A stretch of 52,016 nucleotides of DNA from JBGSWL01 sp041752455 (GCA_041752455.1 JBGSWL010000084.1:1-52016); one strand, 5' to 3'. Shown: positions 34,283 through 42,462, counted from the stretch's first letter. Program-made: numbers and translations. The notes: generated by a model not told the origin, from the letters alone.

Positions 34283-35488
34283 ATGCTTTACGCCCTGAAG
34301 ATCGCCACCCGCTACCTGACCGCCGGCAAGGCGCAAACCGCGCTCCTGGTCCTTGGCGTTGCGGTCGGCGTGTTCATTTTCATCTTCATGTCGGCGCTGA
34401 TCGGCGGGCTGGCCGAGTTCATCCTGTCGCGCACCGTCGGCGACATCAGCCATGTGACCATCACCGCCGAAGACCGCGATCCGGCCATCCTCATTGCGCG
34501 CGAGGGCCATGTTCTGGCAGTCACCGAACGCGGACGCGCCCGCACCGCAACGCTTGCCGAAGCGGCGACGTTCATTCCTCTGATCGAAACCGTGCCCGGG
34601 GTGATCGCCGTTTCGCCGCAGATCACCGGGGCCGGCTTTCTGACGCGGGGCGCGCAGGTGGAGCAGGTTTCGGTCACCGGCGTCGAACCGGGACGAGAAT
34701 CTGCCATCCTCGATCTCGATGGCTACATGACTCAAGGCTCGGCCCGGCTCGCATCAGGGCAGATCATACTCGGCCAGACCCTTGCCGAAGATCTGTCGTT
34801 GCGGCTCGGTCAGACGCTGCGGCTGCAATCATCCGGCGGTGTCTCGACCGTCCTGACGCTGACCGGCATCTACAACACCGGCAATGGCCGGATGGATGGC
34901 GGCAGCGTCTACGTTGCCTTGTCCACCGCGCGGACACTCTATGCCCTGCCGCAGGGCGTCACGCGCATCGAGATCAAGCTGGCCGATCTGAACACCGCCG
35001 ATGCCCTTGCCCTGCGCATTCGCGCCCTGACCGGGCTTGATGCCGTGCCGTGGACGGACGGCGCCGAGCAGTTGATGGAGGCGCTGAATGCGCAGGCGCA
35101 GACCGGCTATTTCCTGAAGACCTTCGCGCTGATCACCATCGTGATCGGCGTGGCCTCTTCGCTTCTCTTGTCGACCTACCGACGCCGCCCGGAAATCGGC
35201 ATCATGCGGGCGATGGGCGCCGGGCAGGGGTTCGTGATCATCGTCTTCGTGACGCAAGGCGCACTGATCGGGTTGATGGGCGGATTGTCGGGTGCGGCGC
35301 TCGGCTATCTGGCGCTGCTGCCGTTTCCCTCGCGCGATGCGTTTGAACCGGGCACCTTGCCGCTCGACATCACGCAAGGGTCCTACGGCCTTGCGATCAT
35401 CCTGACGCTGATCGGCGCGATCCTTGCTTCGATCCTGCCGGCGCGGGCGGCGGTGCGGGTCGATCCGGTCACGGCGATCGGGCAATGA
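34283..35488 (+). CDS. ABC transporter permease (FtsX/MacB/LolCE fold)
   Basis: Four-helix type VII ABC permease of 401 aa. Helix 1 is near residues 20-42 (ALLVLGVAVGVFIFIFMSALIGG), followed by a periplasmic MacB-type domain of about 220 residues. Three C-terminal helices follow, with the FtsX signature STYRRRPEIGIMRAMGAG between helices 2 and 3. These proteins use mechanotransmission and do not form a transport channel. ATG 34283 lies 4 bases after the adaptor stop, with GGGGGAA upstream. The ATPase follows with a 1-base gap. Confidence 0.9.
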   Translation: MLYALKIATRYLTAGKAQTALLVLGVAVGVFIFIFMSALIGGLAEFILSRTVGDISHVTITAEDRDPAILIAREGHVLAVTERGRARTATLAEAATFIPLIETVPGVIAVSPQITGAGFLTRGAQVEQVSVTGVEPGRESAILDLDGYMTQGSARLASGQIILGQTLAEDLSLRLGQTLRLQSSGGVSTVLTLTGIYNTGNGRMDGGSVYVALSTARTLYALPQGVTRIEIKLADLNTADALALRIRALTGLDAVPWTDGAEQLMEALNAQAQTGYFLKTFALITIVIGVASSLLLSTYRRRPEIGIMRAMGAGQGFVIIVFVTQGALIGLMGGLSGAALGYLALLPFPSRDAFEPGTLPLDITQGSYGLAIILTLIGAILASILPARAAVRVDPVTAIGQ

Positions 35489-35489
35489 C

Positions 35490-36167
35490 ATGACCGCGCT
35501 CGTGGAAATTTCCGATCTCGTCAAAACGTTCGGCGAAGGCGAGACCGAGACACGCGTGCTGCGCGGCTTGTCGCTGGTTCTGCAGACCGGCGAGATGGCC
35601 GCGCTGCTCGGCCCGTCCGGGTCCGGCAAGAGCACGCTCCTGACCATTCTCGGCACGCTGATGAAGCCGACATCCGGGCGCTACCTGATGCTCGGGGAAA
35701 ACCTTCTGGAAGCCGATGACCGGGCACTGACGGCCTTCCGCAACCTGCACATCGGCTTCGTGTTCCAGTTCCACAATTTGCTCCCGGACTTCACCGCGCT
35801 GGAAAACGTCATTTTCCCCACGGCGGTGCGCGAGGGGCGGGAAACCGAAGCAGCGCGCCAGCGCGGGCGCCAGCTGCTCGTGCGCATGGGCCTTGAAGCG
35901 CGGATCGATTTTCCCTCCGCCAACCTGTCAGGCGGCCAGAAACAGCGCGTTGCGGTGGCGCGCGCGCTGATGAACAAGCCCGAACTGGTGTTGGCTGATG
36001 AACCGACCGGCAATCTTGACCGGCAATCCGCCATGCAGGTGATGGACCTGATCGCCGAGATCAACCGCGACGAGGGCACGACCTTCCTGATTTCGACGCA
36101 TGATGAAAAGATCGCCTCACTCTGCCGTCGCCAGATCGTGGTGGGCGATGGCCTCGTGACGGGGTAG
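35490..36167 (+). CDS. ABC transporter ATP-binding protein (LolD/MacB-type)
   Basis: ATPase of 225 aa with Walker A GPSGSGKSTLL, Q-loop FVFQFHNLLPDFTALENV, signature LSGGQKQR, Walker B LVLADEPTGNLD, and H-loop STHDE. The LLPDFTALENV and ADEPTGNLD blocks are typical of the LolD/MacB/FtsE branch that partners FtsX-like permeases, matching the gene before it. Last gene of this unit; transcription meets the opposing CPBP-like gene about 52 bases further. Confidence 0.94.
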   Translation: MTALVEISDLVKTFGEGETETRVLRGLSLVLQTGEMAALLGPSGSGKSTLLTILGTLMKPTSGRYLMLGENLLEADDRALTAFRNLHIGFVFQFHNLLPDFTALENVIFPTAVREGRETEAARQRGRQLLVRMGLEARIDFPSANLSGGQKQRVAVARALMNKPELVLADEPTGNLDRQSAMQVMDLIAEINRDEGTTFLISTHDEKIASLCRRQIVVGDGLVTG

Positions 36168-36219
36168 GGCGCCATCGAACACCGGAACCGAGTCAGCAAG
36201 GACGATCTGGCCAAGTGCC

Positions 36220-37026
36220 TCATTTGGCCTTGTGACGGATAACAAGAACATCAGCAGCGGCCAGGACCAAGATGCCCGTAAGCGCCATCCCGAAAAGGGG
36301 AAGCTGAAGCGTCTGGTACGCAGCGATCTGGTCATTGGCCTTCACAGCGCTCGCAACTCCAAATACCGCGAGAAAGTTGTGAAAGACTGCCGTTGCGTAG
36401 ATGTCTTGAGACAAAAAGAACATGGCCCCGGTCATCAATCCGACGCCGGATAGAAGGGCGACCATCGGAAACGTATTGAAGGGTGGGCTGTGCGCGTAGT
36501 GGTAGAGGCCGAACAGGGCGCTGGCGACAATCGCGGCAAGCGTGATCGACACCCACTTCGGCCCCGGTAGAACGTGCGCAGAGACCCCCGCAACCAGGCA
36601 CCAGCAGACCAGTACTTCGGCGATCGAAACGACGAGCACCTGCGCATAGATGTTTGCCATGACCATCGGGTCGGTTGTCGGCGCGCCTTGCGCAAAATAG
36701 AGCGCGAGGCCGAGCAAAACGGCAAGCGGAAGCCAGACAAGAGTTCGAAGCAGAGGCCCGAAGCCGAGGTCTTCTGGCCGAACCGCGCTTTGCCGCGTGA
36801 TCCAGCGGATCAAAAGCGCGCCGCCGCCGAGACCGATCACGATGTTGGTCACAATGACGTAGATGATGCGATCCAGTATGGCATCTGGGCGCAGAAGCGT
36901 GTCAATTCGGCCTTCAAAGACCCAAGTCGCGAGGCTCCAAAGTGCCCAGAGCCCAAGAGCCGCCAGCGTGAAGCGCCTCAGGTCATCCCGACTGGTTGTT
37001 GCCGAGGGCTGTCCGGACCGTACCAT
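36220..37026 (-). CDS. CPBP-like multi-pass membrane protein
   Basis: A 268-aa protein with about seven hydrophobic helices. It resembles CAAX-protease/bacteriocin-processing (CPBP) intramembrane proteins in topology and in two motifs: FGLYHYAH and a later HNFLAVFG. The first active-site motif, normally EExxxR, reads SIAEVLVCWCLVAG, so the glutamate pair and arginine are not conserved. It may be an inactive relative. ATG 37026 (GTG at 37029 possible) lies 7 bases after the nitroreductase stop, so it is the last gene of a cupin-nitroreductase-CPBP operon. Family membership is moderately supported and activity is doubtful. Confidence 0.6.
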   Translation of the reverse strand: MVRSGQPSATTSRDDLRRFTLAALGLWALWSLATWVFEGRIDTLLRPDAILDRIIYVIVTNIVIGLGGGALLIRWITRQSAVRPEDLGFGPLLRTLVWLPLAVLLGLALYFAQGAPTTDPMVMANIYAQVLVVSIAEVLVCWCLVAGVSAHVLPGPKWVSITLAAIVASALFGLYHYAHSPPFNTFPMVALLSGVGLMTGAMFFLSQDIYATAVFHNFLAVFGVASAVKANDQIAAYQTLQLPLFGMALTGILVLAAADVLVIRHKAK

Positions 37027-37033
37027 CACGCCG

Positions 37034-38134
37034 TCATGCCATCACCGCTTCCACCGGTCGGCGCACCGACATCGGCATCGCAGGTGCGCGACCGAACCGC
37101 ATGACGATGTCGGGCCTTTTCCCCGGCATACCGACGATTTGTGCCAAGTCACCGCGAAGGCCCGGCACTTCGACCGGTTGATTGATGTGGGCGGTCTTCA
37201 GCCCCAGCGCGGTCGCCTGAAGCGAAAAGCGCTGACATGCCCGTCCGGCCTGCACCCAATGTTCAGGGTTCGCCTCAGCGGCAACAAAAACCGCGATCCC
37301 GGACGATGACGCGATCTGGCGGGCGTATTTCTTGTTTTCGCTCGCGGCGGTAAAAGCCAGATCAAAGACGCGCGGCGCCAGCCAGTCGGGAAGGGCCGGG
37401 CTGCCGCTCGCGACGCCATAGAGCCCGTCACCAGTTTTCAACGCGGCGTCCGGATTGAAGCGCAGCCATTGCGTGAGCTCGGTAACGAATGCCGGATCAT
37501 CCATTTGTGCCGTGTTGCCGGCGATCACCAGATCACTGATGCGCTCGATCCGAGCCCTGTCGGTGACCAGCACCAGATCGACACCGGGGACGGCCGCTGC
37601 GGACGCCAGCAGATCGAGATCAGCGGCGCTGATGCCGCTGGCATCATAGTCGGACCGTGTCGATTGCCGCGCCGTTATGGCGTCAAACAGCGCCACATCG
37701 GGACCCGTCCGGCTACCCATGTCGAACCGTACCGCGCCATCGCCGGCAGAATCAAAACTGATCTGACCGGCGCGGCCACGCGCAGCTGCCGCCAGCGACA
37801 GGTTCTGTGCGGCGCAGCCAAGGCTTGCAAAGAGGTGATGATCATCCGGGTCGACGACCGGCGTTCGGCGTGAAAAGTCTGGCAGGATATCGATGCCGCG
37901 TTCATCGGCCCGAAACAGCCACGGCTGCGTGTTGTGGCCGTTTGCGGCAAGCGTTGCAAACCGGACCAGATCGCGGGTGGTCGCAGATGCTGGCAGCGGG
38001 CTTCGAAGATCTGCGGCAGCCGCTGCCATCGTGTCAGCTGCGTGCATGCGCTGCCATCCGATCCAGCCGGCACTACCGATGGCAGCCGCGCCAAGGGCGA
38101 GACCGCCAACGGTGAGGAGCTTTCGACGTTGCAT
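37034..38134 (-). CDS. Acg-type nitroreductase family protein, probably exported
   Basis: A 366-aa FMN-dependent nitroreductase-fold protein of the Acg-like branch. The N-terminus QRRKLLTVGGLALGAAAIGSAGW looks like a Tat signal or anchor, so it probably acts at the periplasmic side. Typical features: LVRFATLAANGHNTQPWLFR near the start of the FMN-binding region, ASLGCAAQNLSLAAAARG, ARQSTRSDYD, and AGRACQRFSLQATALGLKTAHINQPVE. Acg proteins in mycobacteria may sequester flavin; whether this one is a true reductase is unknown. Start ATG 38134, with GTG 38137 as alternative. Downstream of a cupin gene and upstream of the CPBP-like gene on the same strand. Confidence 0.82.
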   Translation of the reverse strand: MQRRKLLTVGGLALGAAAIGSAGWIGWQRMHAADTMAAAAADLRSPLPASATTRDLVRFATLAANGHNTQPWLFRADERGIDILPDFSRRTPVVDPDDHHLFASLGCAAQNLSLAAAARGRAGQISFDSAGDGAVRFDMGSRTGPDVALFDAITARQSTRSDYDASGISAADLDLLASAAAVPGVDLVLVTDRARIERISDLVIAGNTAQMDDPAFVTELTQWLRFNPDAALKTGDGLYGVASGSPALPDWLAPRVFDLAFTAASENKKYARQIASSSGIAVFVAAEANPEHWVQAGRACQRFSLQATALGLKTAHINQPVEVPGLRGDLAQIVGMPGKRPDIVMRFGRAPAMPMSVRRPVEAVMA

Positions 38135-38174
38135 CACGTCGACGCCCGATTGTCGTCAGCCATCCGAACGTGCC

Positions 38175-38570
38175 TCATTCGCTGGTCACGCCGGCAAATT
38201 CTTCATCGGACGCTTCCGCTTCGGCTTTCGTCTTCTCGACGATGCCGTCCAGATGCTGCGGCGGGCCATAGAGCGTGTAGAGCCGCAGCACCTTCTCGCC
38301 TGTGTTGGTCAGGTCATGCGCGGCGCCGGCCGGAACGATGATGCAGTCGCCATCCTTGACCTTGTGGGTCACGCCGTTGATCAGGGCTTCGCCCTTGCCT
38401 TTTTCGACGCGGAAGAACTGGTCGTGCGTCGTGTGGGTTTCGAGGCCGATGGATTGACCGGGCTTCAGCGCCATCAGGACCAGTTGCAGGTGCTGGCCGG
38501 TATAAAGGACGTGGCGAAAGTCCTTGTTGTCTTCGGTCAGTGTCTCGATGTCTGCGACATAGCCTTGCAT
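38175..38570 (-). CDS. Cupin domain protein
   Basis: Single-domain cupin of 131 aa. Cupin motif 1 is GLETHTTHDQFFRVEKGKGE and motif 2 is GDCIIVPAGAAHDLTNTG, with the expected metal-binding His residues. The acidic tail (KTKAEAEASDEEFAG) is typical of a common stand-alone bacterial cupin. AGGAGA precedes ATG 38570. The nitroreductase gene starts 40 bases after its stop. The function is unknown; a sugar isomerase or a metal-dependent stress protein are both possible. Confidence 0.82.
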   Translation of the reverse strand: MQGYVADIETLTEDNKDFRHVLYTGQHLQLVLMALKPGQSIGLETHTTHDQFFRVEKGKGEALINGVTHKVKDGDCIIVPAGAAHDLTNTGEKVLRLYTLYGPPQHLDGIVEKTKAEAEASDEEFAGVTSE

Positions 38571-38592
38571 GATCTTCTCCTGTCAGGGGAAT

Positions 38593-38615
38593 GGCGGTCG
38601 CCTTGCGCGACCGCC
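38593..38615 (-). terminator. Stem-loop between the cys operon and the cupin gene
   Basis: GGCGGTCGC and GCGACCGCC pair perfectly over 9 bp around a 5-base loop. On the minus strand it follows the cysA stop by about 100 bases and precedes the cupin ATG by 22 bases. Without a T-run it is either an end-protecting hairpin of the sulfate operon or a leader hairpin of the cupin operon. Confidence 0.45.
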
Positions 38616-38715
38616 GATCCGTGCGGCAAGTATCGGCCCGATCGTCCAAGTTGTGGTTGCTGCAGATCAGTGATTGCCGCTTTGCCTGCGAGGAAATCTG
38701 CAGCGCCGACCCGGC

Positions 38716-39435
38716 CTATGTCGCCGTGAATTCCCGTACGAAGTAAGTTGCGGGTTTTGCGCGGATTTCAGCCGGCTGGCCAATCTGTTCGATGCGCCCC
38801 ATCGACATGACGACGACAAGATCGGCCAAGGCCATCGCCTCTTCCTGATCGTGTGTCACAAAGACGGTGGTGAGCCCGGTGCGGTCGTGAATCTCGCGCA
38901 GGCCCTGACGCAGTTCTTTTCGCACCTTTGCGTCAAGCGCACCGAATGGCTCGTCGAGCAGCAGCATCCTGGGCTCGATGGCGAGCGCCCGGGCAAGGGC
39001 TACGCGCTGGCGTTGTCCGCCCGAGAGTTGGCTCGGATATCGGCCGCCGATATCGGGAAGCTGGATCAGATCGAGCAGTTTGGTGACGCGGCGGGTGATT
39101 TCCTGCCGTGTCGGGCGGGTAGCCCGCGGACGGGCCTTGAGGCCATAGGCAATGTTCTCAAAAACCGTCATGTGGCGAAACAAGGCATAGCTCTGGAACA
39201 CGAAGCCGGCGCGCCGCTCCTGCACGGTCAGACCGGTGGCGTCTTGTCCGTCAAACAGCACGCGGCCGGCAGTCGGGAACTCAAGTCCGCCAAGGATGCG
39301 CAGAAGCGTGGTCTTGCCGGAACCCGACGGCCCGAGCAGCGCCACCAGCGCACCGGAGGGCAACGACAACGACACGGGATCGAGCGCGGCCGTCATGCAG
39401 AACGTCTTGGAGATCTCGTCAATTTCGATATGCAT
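38716..39435 (-). CDS. cysA: Sulfate/thiosulfate import ATPase, short form
   Basis: ATP-binding subunit of the sulfate importer. Seen: MHIEIDEISKTF start, Walker A GPSGSGKTTLL, Q-loop FVFQSYALFRHMTVFENI, signature LSGGQRQR, Walker B LLLDEPFGALDAKVR, H-loop VTHDQEE, and the ending ATYFVREFTAT. ATG 39435 is chosen for its AGGAG; a longer frame back to 39480 overlaps cysW. At 239 aa it stops right after the ATPase core, whereas typical CysA is about 340-365 aa with a C-terminal TOBE-like domain. The missing domain is not found in another frame downstream. Confidence 0.92.
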   Translation of the reverse strand: MHIEIDEISKTFCMTAALDPVSLSLPSGALVALLGPSGSGKTTLLRILGGLEFPTAGRVLFDGQDATGLTVQERRAGFVFQSYALFRHMTVFENIAYGLKARPRATRPTRQEITRRVTKLLDLIQLPDIGGRYPSQLSGGQRQRVALARALAIEPRMLLLDEPFGALDAKVRKELRQGLREIHDRTGLTTVFVTHDQEEAMALADLVVVMSMGRIEQIGQPAEIRAKPATYFVREFTAT

Positions 39436-39445
39436 GGCGGGTCTC

Positions 39446-40312
39446 CTAGTGGCGATGCGCAGCGGCAAGTTGATCGGCATGCCGGACTTCCAGCGCAGTT
39501 TTCAAGAGCAGCGTGACCAGCGCAAGCAGCGTCAGCACCGCCGCAAGGCTGAAAGCCGCGATCGACAGATATTCGTTGTACAGCATTTCGATGGTGATCG
39601 GCATGGTTGCCGTCTGGCCGCGAATCTTGCCGGACACGACAGCTACAGCGCCGAATTCGCCCATCGCGCGGGCGTTGCACAACAGGACCCCATAGAGGAG
39701 TGCCCATCGGATGTTGGGCAAGGTGACGGTCCAGAAAACCCGCCAACCGCTGGCACCAAGGGTCAGCGCGACTTCTTCTTCGGCGCGGCCCTGCTCGATC
39801 ATGACCGGGATGAGTTCGCGCGCAACGAATGGGAAAGTCACGAACATTGTGGCGAGAACGATGCCGGGCAGCGCAAACACGATCGGATAACCGTTGGCTA
39901 CCAGCCAGCCGCCAACCAGGCTGTTGGCGCCGAACATCAAGACGATGCAAAGGCCGGCGACCACCGGTGAAACCGAAAATGGCAAGTCGATCAGGGTGAT
40001 GAGAAACGCTTTGCCGCGAAAGTCGAACTTGGTGATGAACCATGCTGCCGCGATGCCGAAAGCGGCGTTCAAAGGAACAGCGATCGCAGCGATCAGCAAG
40101 GTGAGCCGGATTGCCGATTGCGCATCGCGGTTTCCAAGGCTTGCGACCGCTGCAACGGCGCCCCGCGCAAGCACTTCGGCAAACACCGCAACCAGCGGCG
40201 CAAACACGAGGAGTGCAATGCCGACTATAGCAACGCTGATCATGACCCAGCGCGCCAACGGGCTTTCCTCGGTGGCGTAGCGAAAGCGCCGTACACTTGC
40301 GGTATCAGACAT
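39446..40312 (-). CDS. cysW: Sulfate/thiosulfate ABC permease CysW
   Basis: Inner-membrane permease of 288 aa. It contains FDFRGKAFLITLIDLPFSVSPVVAG, typical of CysW, and the EAA loop EEEVALTLGASGWRVFWTVTLPNI, then NARAMGEFGAVAVVSG. It overlaps cysT by 8 bases and ends 10 bases before the cysA start. Pairs with CysT to form the transmembrane pore for sulfate. Confidence 0.95.
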   Translation of the reverse strand: MSDTASVRRFRYATEESPLARWVMISVAIVGIALLVFAPLVAVFAEVLARGAVAAVASLGNRDAQSAIRLTLLIAAIAVPLNAAFGIAAAWFITKFDFRGKAFLITLIDLPFSVSPVVAGLCIVLMFGANSLVGGWLVANGYPIVFALPGIVLATMFVTFPFVARELIPVMIEQGRAEEEVALTLGASGWRVFWTVTLPNIRWALLYGVLLCNARAMGEFGAVAVVSGKIRGQTATMPITIEMLYNEYLSIAAFSLAAVLTLLALVTLLLKTALEVRHADQLAAAHRH

Positions 40313-41129
40313 AACCGATCCTCCGACGGCTCCAGATCTGGATCAGGTTGATCACCAGCAACATGGCAAAGCTGATCAACAACATGGCGATCCCGATCGC
40401 GGCGGCGGCATCATAATTGAATTCCTCCAACTGGATGACGATCAGCAGGGGCGCGATTTCGGTCACCAATGGAATGTTGCCGGCAATGAAGATCACCGAG
40501 CCATACTCGCCAACGGCACGGGCCAGAGACAGAGCAAAACCTGTCAGTGCGGCAGGCATCAGCATCGGCAGGATGACATGGCGCAATGTGTGCACGCGAC
40601 TTGCGCCAAGTGTGGCGGAGGCCTCTTCGACCTCGGCGTCGATTTCCTCGATCACCGGCTGCACCGTGCGGGTCATGAACGGCAAGCCGACAAACACCAG
40701 TGCAAGAAAAATCCCCGACTGGGTGTATGCAATTTTCCAGCCGATATCGGCGGCAAGCGCACCAAATGCTCCGTTCGGTGCATAGAGCGCGGTCAGCGCA
40801 ATACCGGCCACAGCCGTCGGCAGGGCAAATGGCAGATCGACTGCAGCATCCAGGATGCGGCGGCCGGGAAACCGATAACGGACCAGTACCCAGGCGAGAA
40901 GCAGACCGAAGATCAGGTTGAAGATCGCGGCAAACAGCGACAGGCGAAACGAGAGGTACAGCGCCGCCCAGACGCGCTCGCGGTTCACCGTTTCCCAGAC
41001 GCCAGCCAAACCGTAGGAGGCGCCCTTCAGGAGCAGGGCGCCAATCGGCAGAAGGACAACAAGCGAAAGCATTGCCATGGTGATGCCCATGCTCAGCCCG
41101 AGGCCGGGCATGGGAGATCGCTGGATCAT
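40305..41129 (-). CDS. cysT: Sulfate/thiosulfate ABC permease CysT (CysU)
   Basis: Inner-membrane permease. CysT hallmarks: RYRFPGRRILDAAVDLPFALPTAVAGIALT, EEASATLGASRVHTLRHVILP as the EAA loop, and ARAVGEYGSVIFIAGNIPL. From ATG 41129, preceded by GGGGAGG, it has 274 aa and aligns with the usual N-terminus. ATG 41141 and GTG 41153 (the latter overlapping the cysP stop) are longer alternatives without ribosome sites of their own. Confidence 0.95.
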   Translation of the reverse strand: MIQRSPMPGLGLSMGITMAMLSLVVLLPIGALLLKGASYGLAGVWETVNRERVWAALYLSFRLSLFAAIFNLIFGLLLAWVLVRYRFPGRRILDAAVDLPFALPTAVAGIALTALYAPNGAFGALAADIGWKIAYTQSGIFLALVFVGLPFMTRTVQPVIEEIDAEVEEASATLGASRVHTLRHVILPMLMPAALTGFALSLARAVGEYGSVIFIAGNIPLVTEIAPLLIVIQLEEFNYDAAAAIGIAMLLISFAMLLVINLIQIWSRRRIGYV

Positions 41130-41149
41130 CGGCCTCCCCATGCTTGGTT

Positions 41150-42307
41150 TCACTTCGCCACGTAAATCTGGTCGAAGATGCCGCCGTCACCGAAGTGTTC
41201 AGGCTGCACCTTTGCCCATCCGCCGAAGCTGGCGATATCGACCAGTTCGAGTTTGGGGAAACGCGCCACGTCTTCCGGGGCAGCCGCCGATGTGTCCCAG
41301 GCATGGTAGAAGTGCTTGAGGGCGAGCGCCTGTGATTCAGGAGTGTAAAGGTAGTTCAGATAGGCTTCGGCAACTTTGCGCTGTTCATCGGATTCGATGT
41401 TCTTTTCAACGATTGCCACCGGTGGTTCGGCGAGCACCGAGATCGAGGGCACCACGATGTCGAACTGGTCGTCGCCCAATTCCTTCAATCCAAGGTAAGC
41501 TTCGTTTTCCCAAGCGAGCAAAACGTCGCCGATACCGCGCTGTGCGAACGTTGTTGTCGAGCCGCGGGCTGCCGAGTCGAGGACCGGCACGTTCTTGTAG
41601 AGCTTGCCAACAAAGTCCTTCGGGTCCAGGCCGTTCTTTTCGGCAAAGGCCCACGCCGCCAGATAGTTCCAACGGGCGCCGCCGGAGGTTTTCGGGTTCG
41701 GCGTGATCACCTGGACGCCTTCGTTGACCAGGTCGCCCCAATCCTTCAATCCTTTCGGGTTTCCTTCGCGCACCAGAAACACGATCGTGCTGGTGTAGGG
41801 CGAGGAATTGTGCGGCAGTTTCGACTGCCAGTCTTCGGGAAGCAGTCCGGCCTTGGCTGCCCGGTCGATGTCGCCCGAGAGTGCCAATGTCAGAACTTGC
41901 GCCTTCAGGCCGTCGACCACCGCTCGGGCCTGGCTGCCAGAACCGCCATGTGAGGTTTCGATGACAGGGGCTGGATTCCCCTGCGCCACCCAGAAGGCCG
42001 AGAACACTTCGTTGAATTCGCGGTAGAACTCGCGCGTAGGGTCATAGGACACATTCAGCAGTTTGACTTCGGCCTGTGCTTTGGTCGCAATGGAACTGCC
42101 GAGGACCAGCCCGATTGCCGCCACAGAGGCGACAATGCCGAGCCAAATGCGAGCGGAAACCGGCGCACACGCCGGTACCGGACGGAGTTCGATATCCCGG
42201 ATCGGCGCTGCGCTTCCCGTTTCCAGGTCGGACTTCTCGTCGTTTGCGGCATTGCCGAAAATCCCCATCGAAGGAACACCGCTGCCGATCGTGATAAAAT
42301 GCAACAT
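41150..42307 (-). CDS. cysP: Sulfate-binding protein with extended N-terminus
   Basis: Periplasmic sulfate/thiosulfate receptor. The mature part is clearly Sbp/CysP: VKLLNVSYDPTREFYREFNE, ETSHGGSGSQARAVVDGLKA, TPNPKTSGGARWNYLAAW and WENEAYL. The start at ATG 42307 has GAGAGG upstream and gives 385 aa. A hydrophobic core (residues about 54-73) and an AQA|E cleavage site come only after some 52 residues of charged and polar sequence, so the signal region is about 79 residues instead of 20-30. ATG 42268 would shorten it by 13. No start codon exists close to the hydrophobic core. Confidence 0.93.
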   Translation of the reverse strand: MLHFITIGSGVPSMGIFGNAANDEKSDLETGSAAPIRDIELRPVPACAPVSARIWLGIVASVAAIGLVLGSSIATKAQAEVKLLNVSYDPTREFYREFNEVFSAFWVAQGNPAPVIETSHGGSGSQARAVVDGLKAQVLTLALSGDIDRAAKAGLLPEDWQSKLPHNSSPYTSTIVFLVREGNPKGLKDWGDLVNEGVQVITPNPKTSGGARWNYLAAWAFAEKNGLDPKDFVGKLYKNVPVLDSAARGSTTTFAQRGIGDVLLAWENEAYLGLKELGDDQFDIVVPSISVLAEPPVAIVEKNIESDEQRKVAEAYLNYLYTPESQALALKHFYHAWDTSAAAPEDVARFPKLELVDIASFGGWAKVQPEHFGDGGIFDQIYVAK

Positions 42308-42350
42308 GACTGCCTCTCTTGCGAACCGAGTTGACGTCGAATGCGTGGAT

Positions 42351-42371
42351 TGCATCTCTTTTGGAGATGCA
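42351..42371 (-). promoter_or_regulatory. Leader hairpin upstream of cysP
   Basis: TGCATCTC and GAGATGCA form a perfect 8-bp stem with a 5-base loop, 44 bases upstream of the cysP start and downstream of the inverted repeat at 42389-42416. It would lie in the cysP 5' UTR. I see no known riboswitch core around it. Confidence 0.5.
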
Positions 42372-42388
42372 GCCGACGAGATCGTTAG

Positions 42389-42416
42389 CACGATAATATC
42401 GACAGATTTTATCGTG
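42389..42416. promoter_or_regulatory. Candidate Rrf2 operator upstream of cysP
   Basis: CACGATAA and TTATCGTG are perfect 8-bp arms 12 bases apart, and the spacer has further symmetry (ATC..GAT). The element sits in a markedly AT-rich stretch of this GC-rich window, between the Rrf2 gene and cysPTWA, where promoter and operator of the sulfate operon should be. Size and AT content fit Rrf2-family sites. Binding by the neighbouring regulator is inference. Confidence 0.6.
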
Positions 42417-42462
42417 ATTTATAACGGCAATGATTTTCTCTTTTCGTGATTGATCAGGAAAA

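Noticed and set aside
36209..36229. Terminator between convergent ATPase and CPBP-like genes
   Set aside because: GGCCAA/TTGGCC is only 6 bp, overlaps the CPBP coding end and has no T-run.
38716..38720. Frameshift explaining the short CysA
   Set aside because: No CysA C-terminal sequence appears in other frames in the 145 bases before the cupin gene.
42308..42462. SAM-II or other sulfur riboswitch before cysP
   Set aside because: Only a simple hairpin and an inverted repeat are seen; I could not recognise a conserved pseudoknot core.
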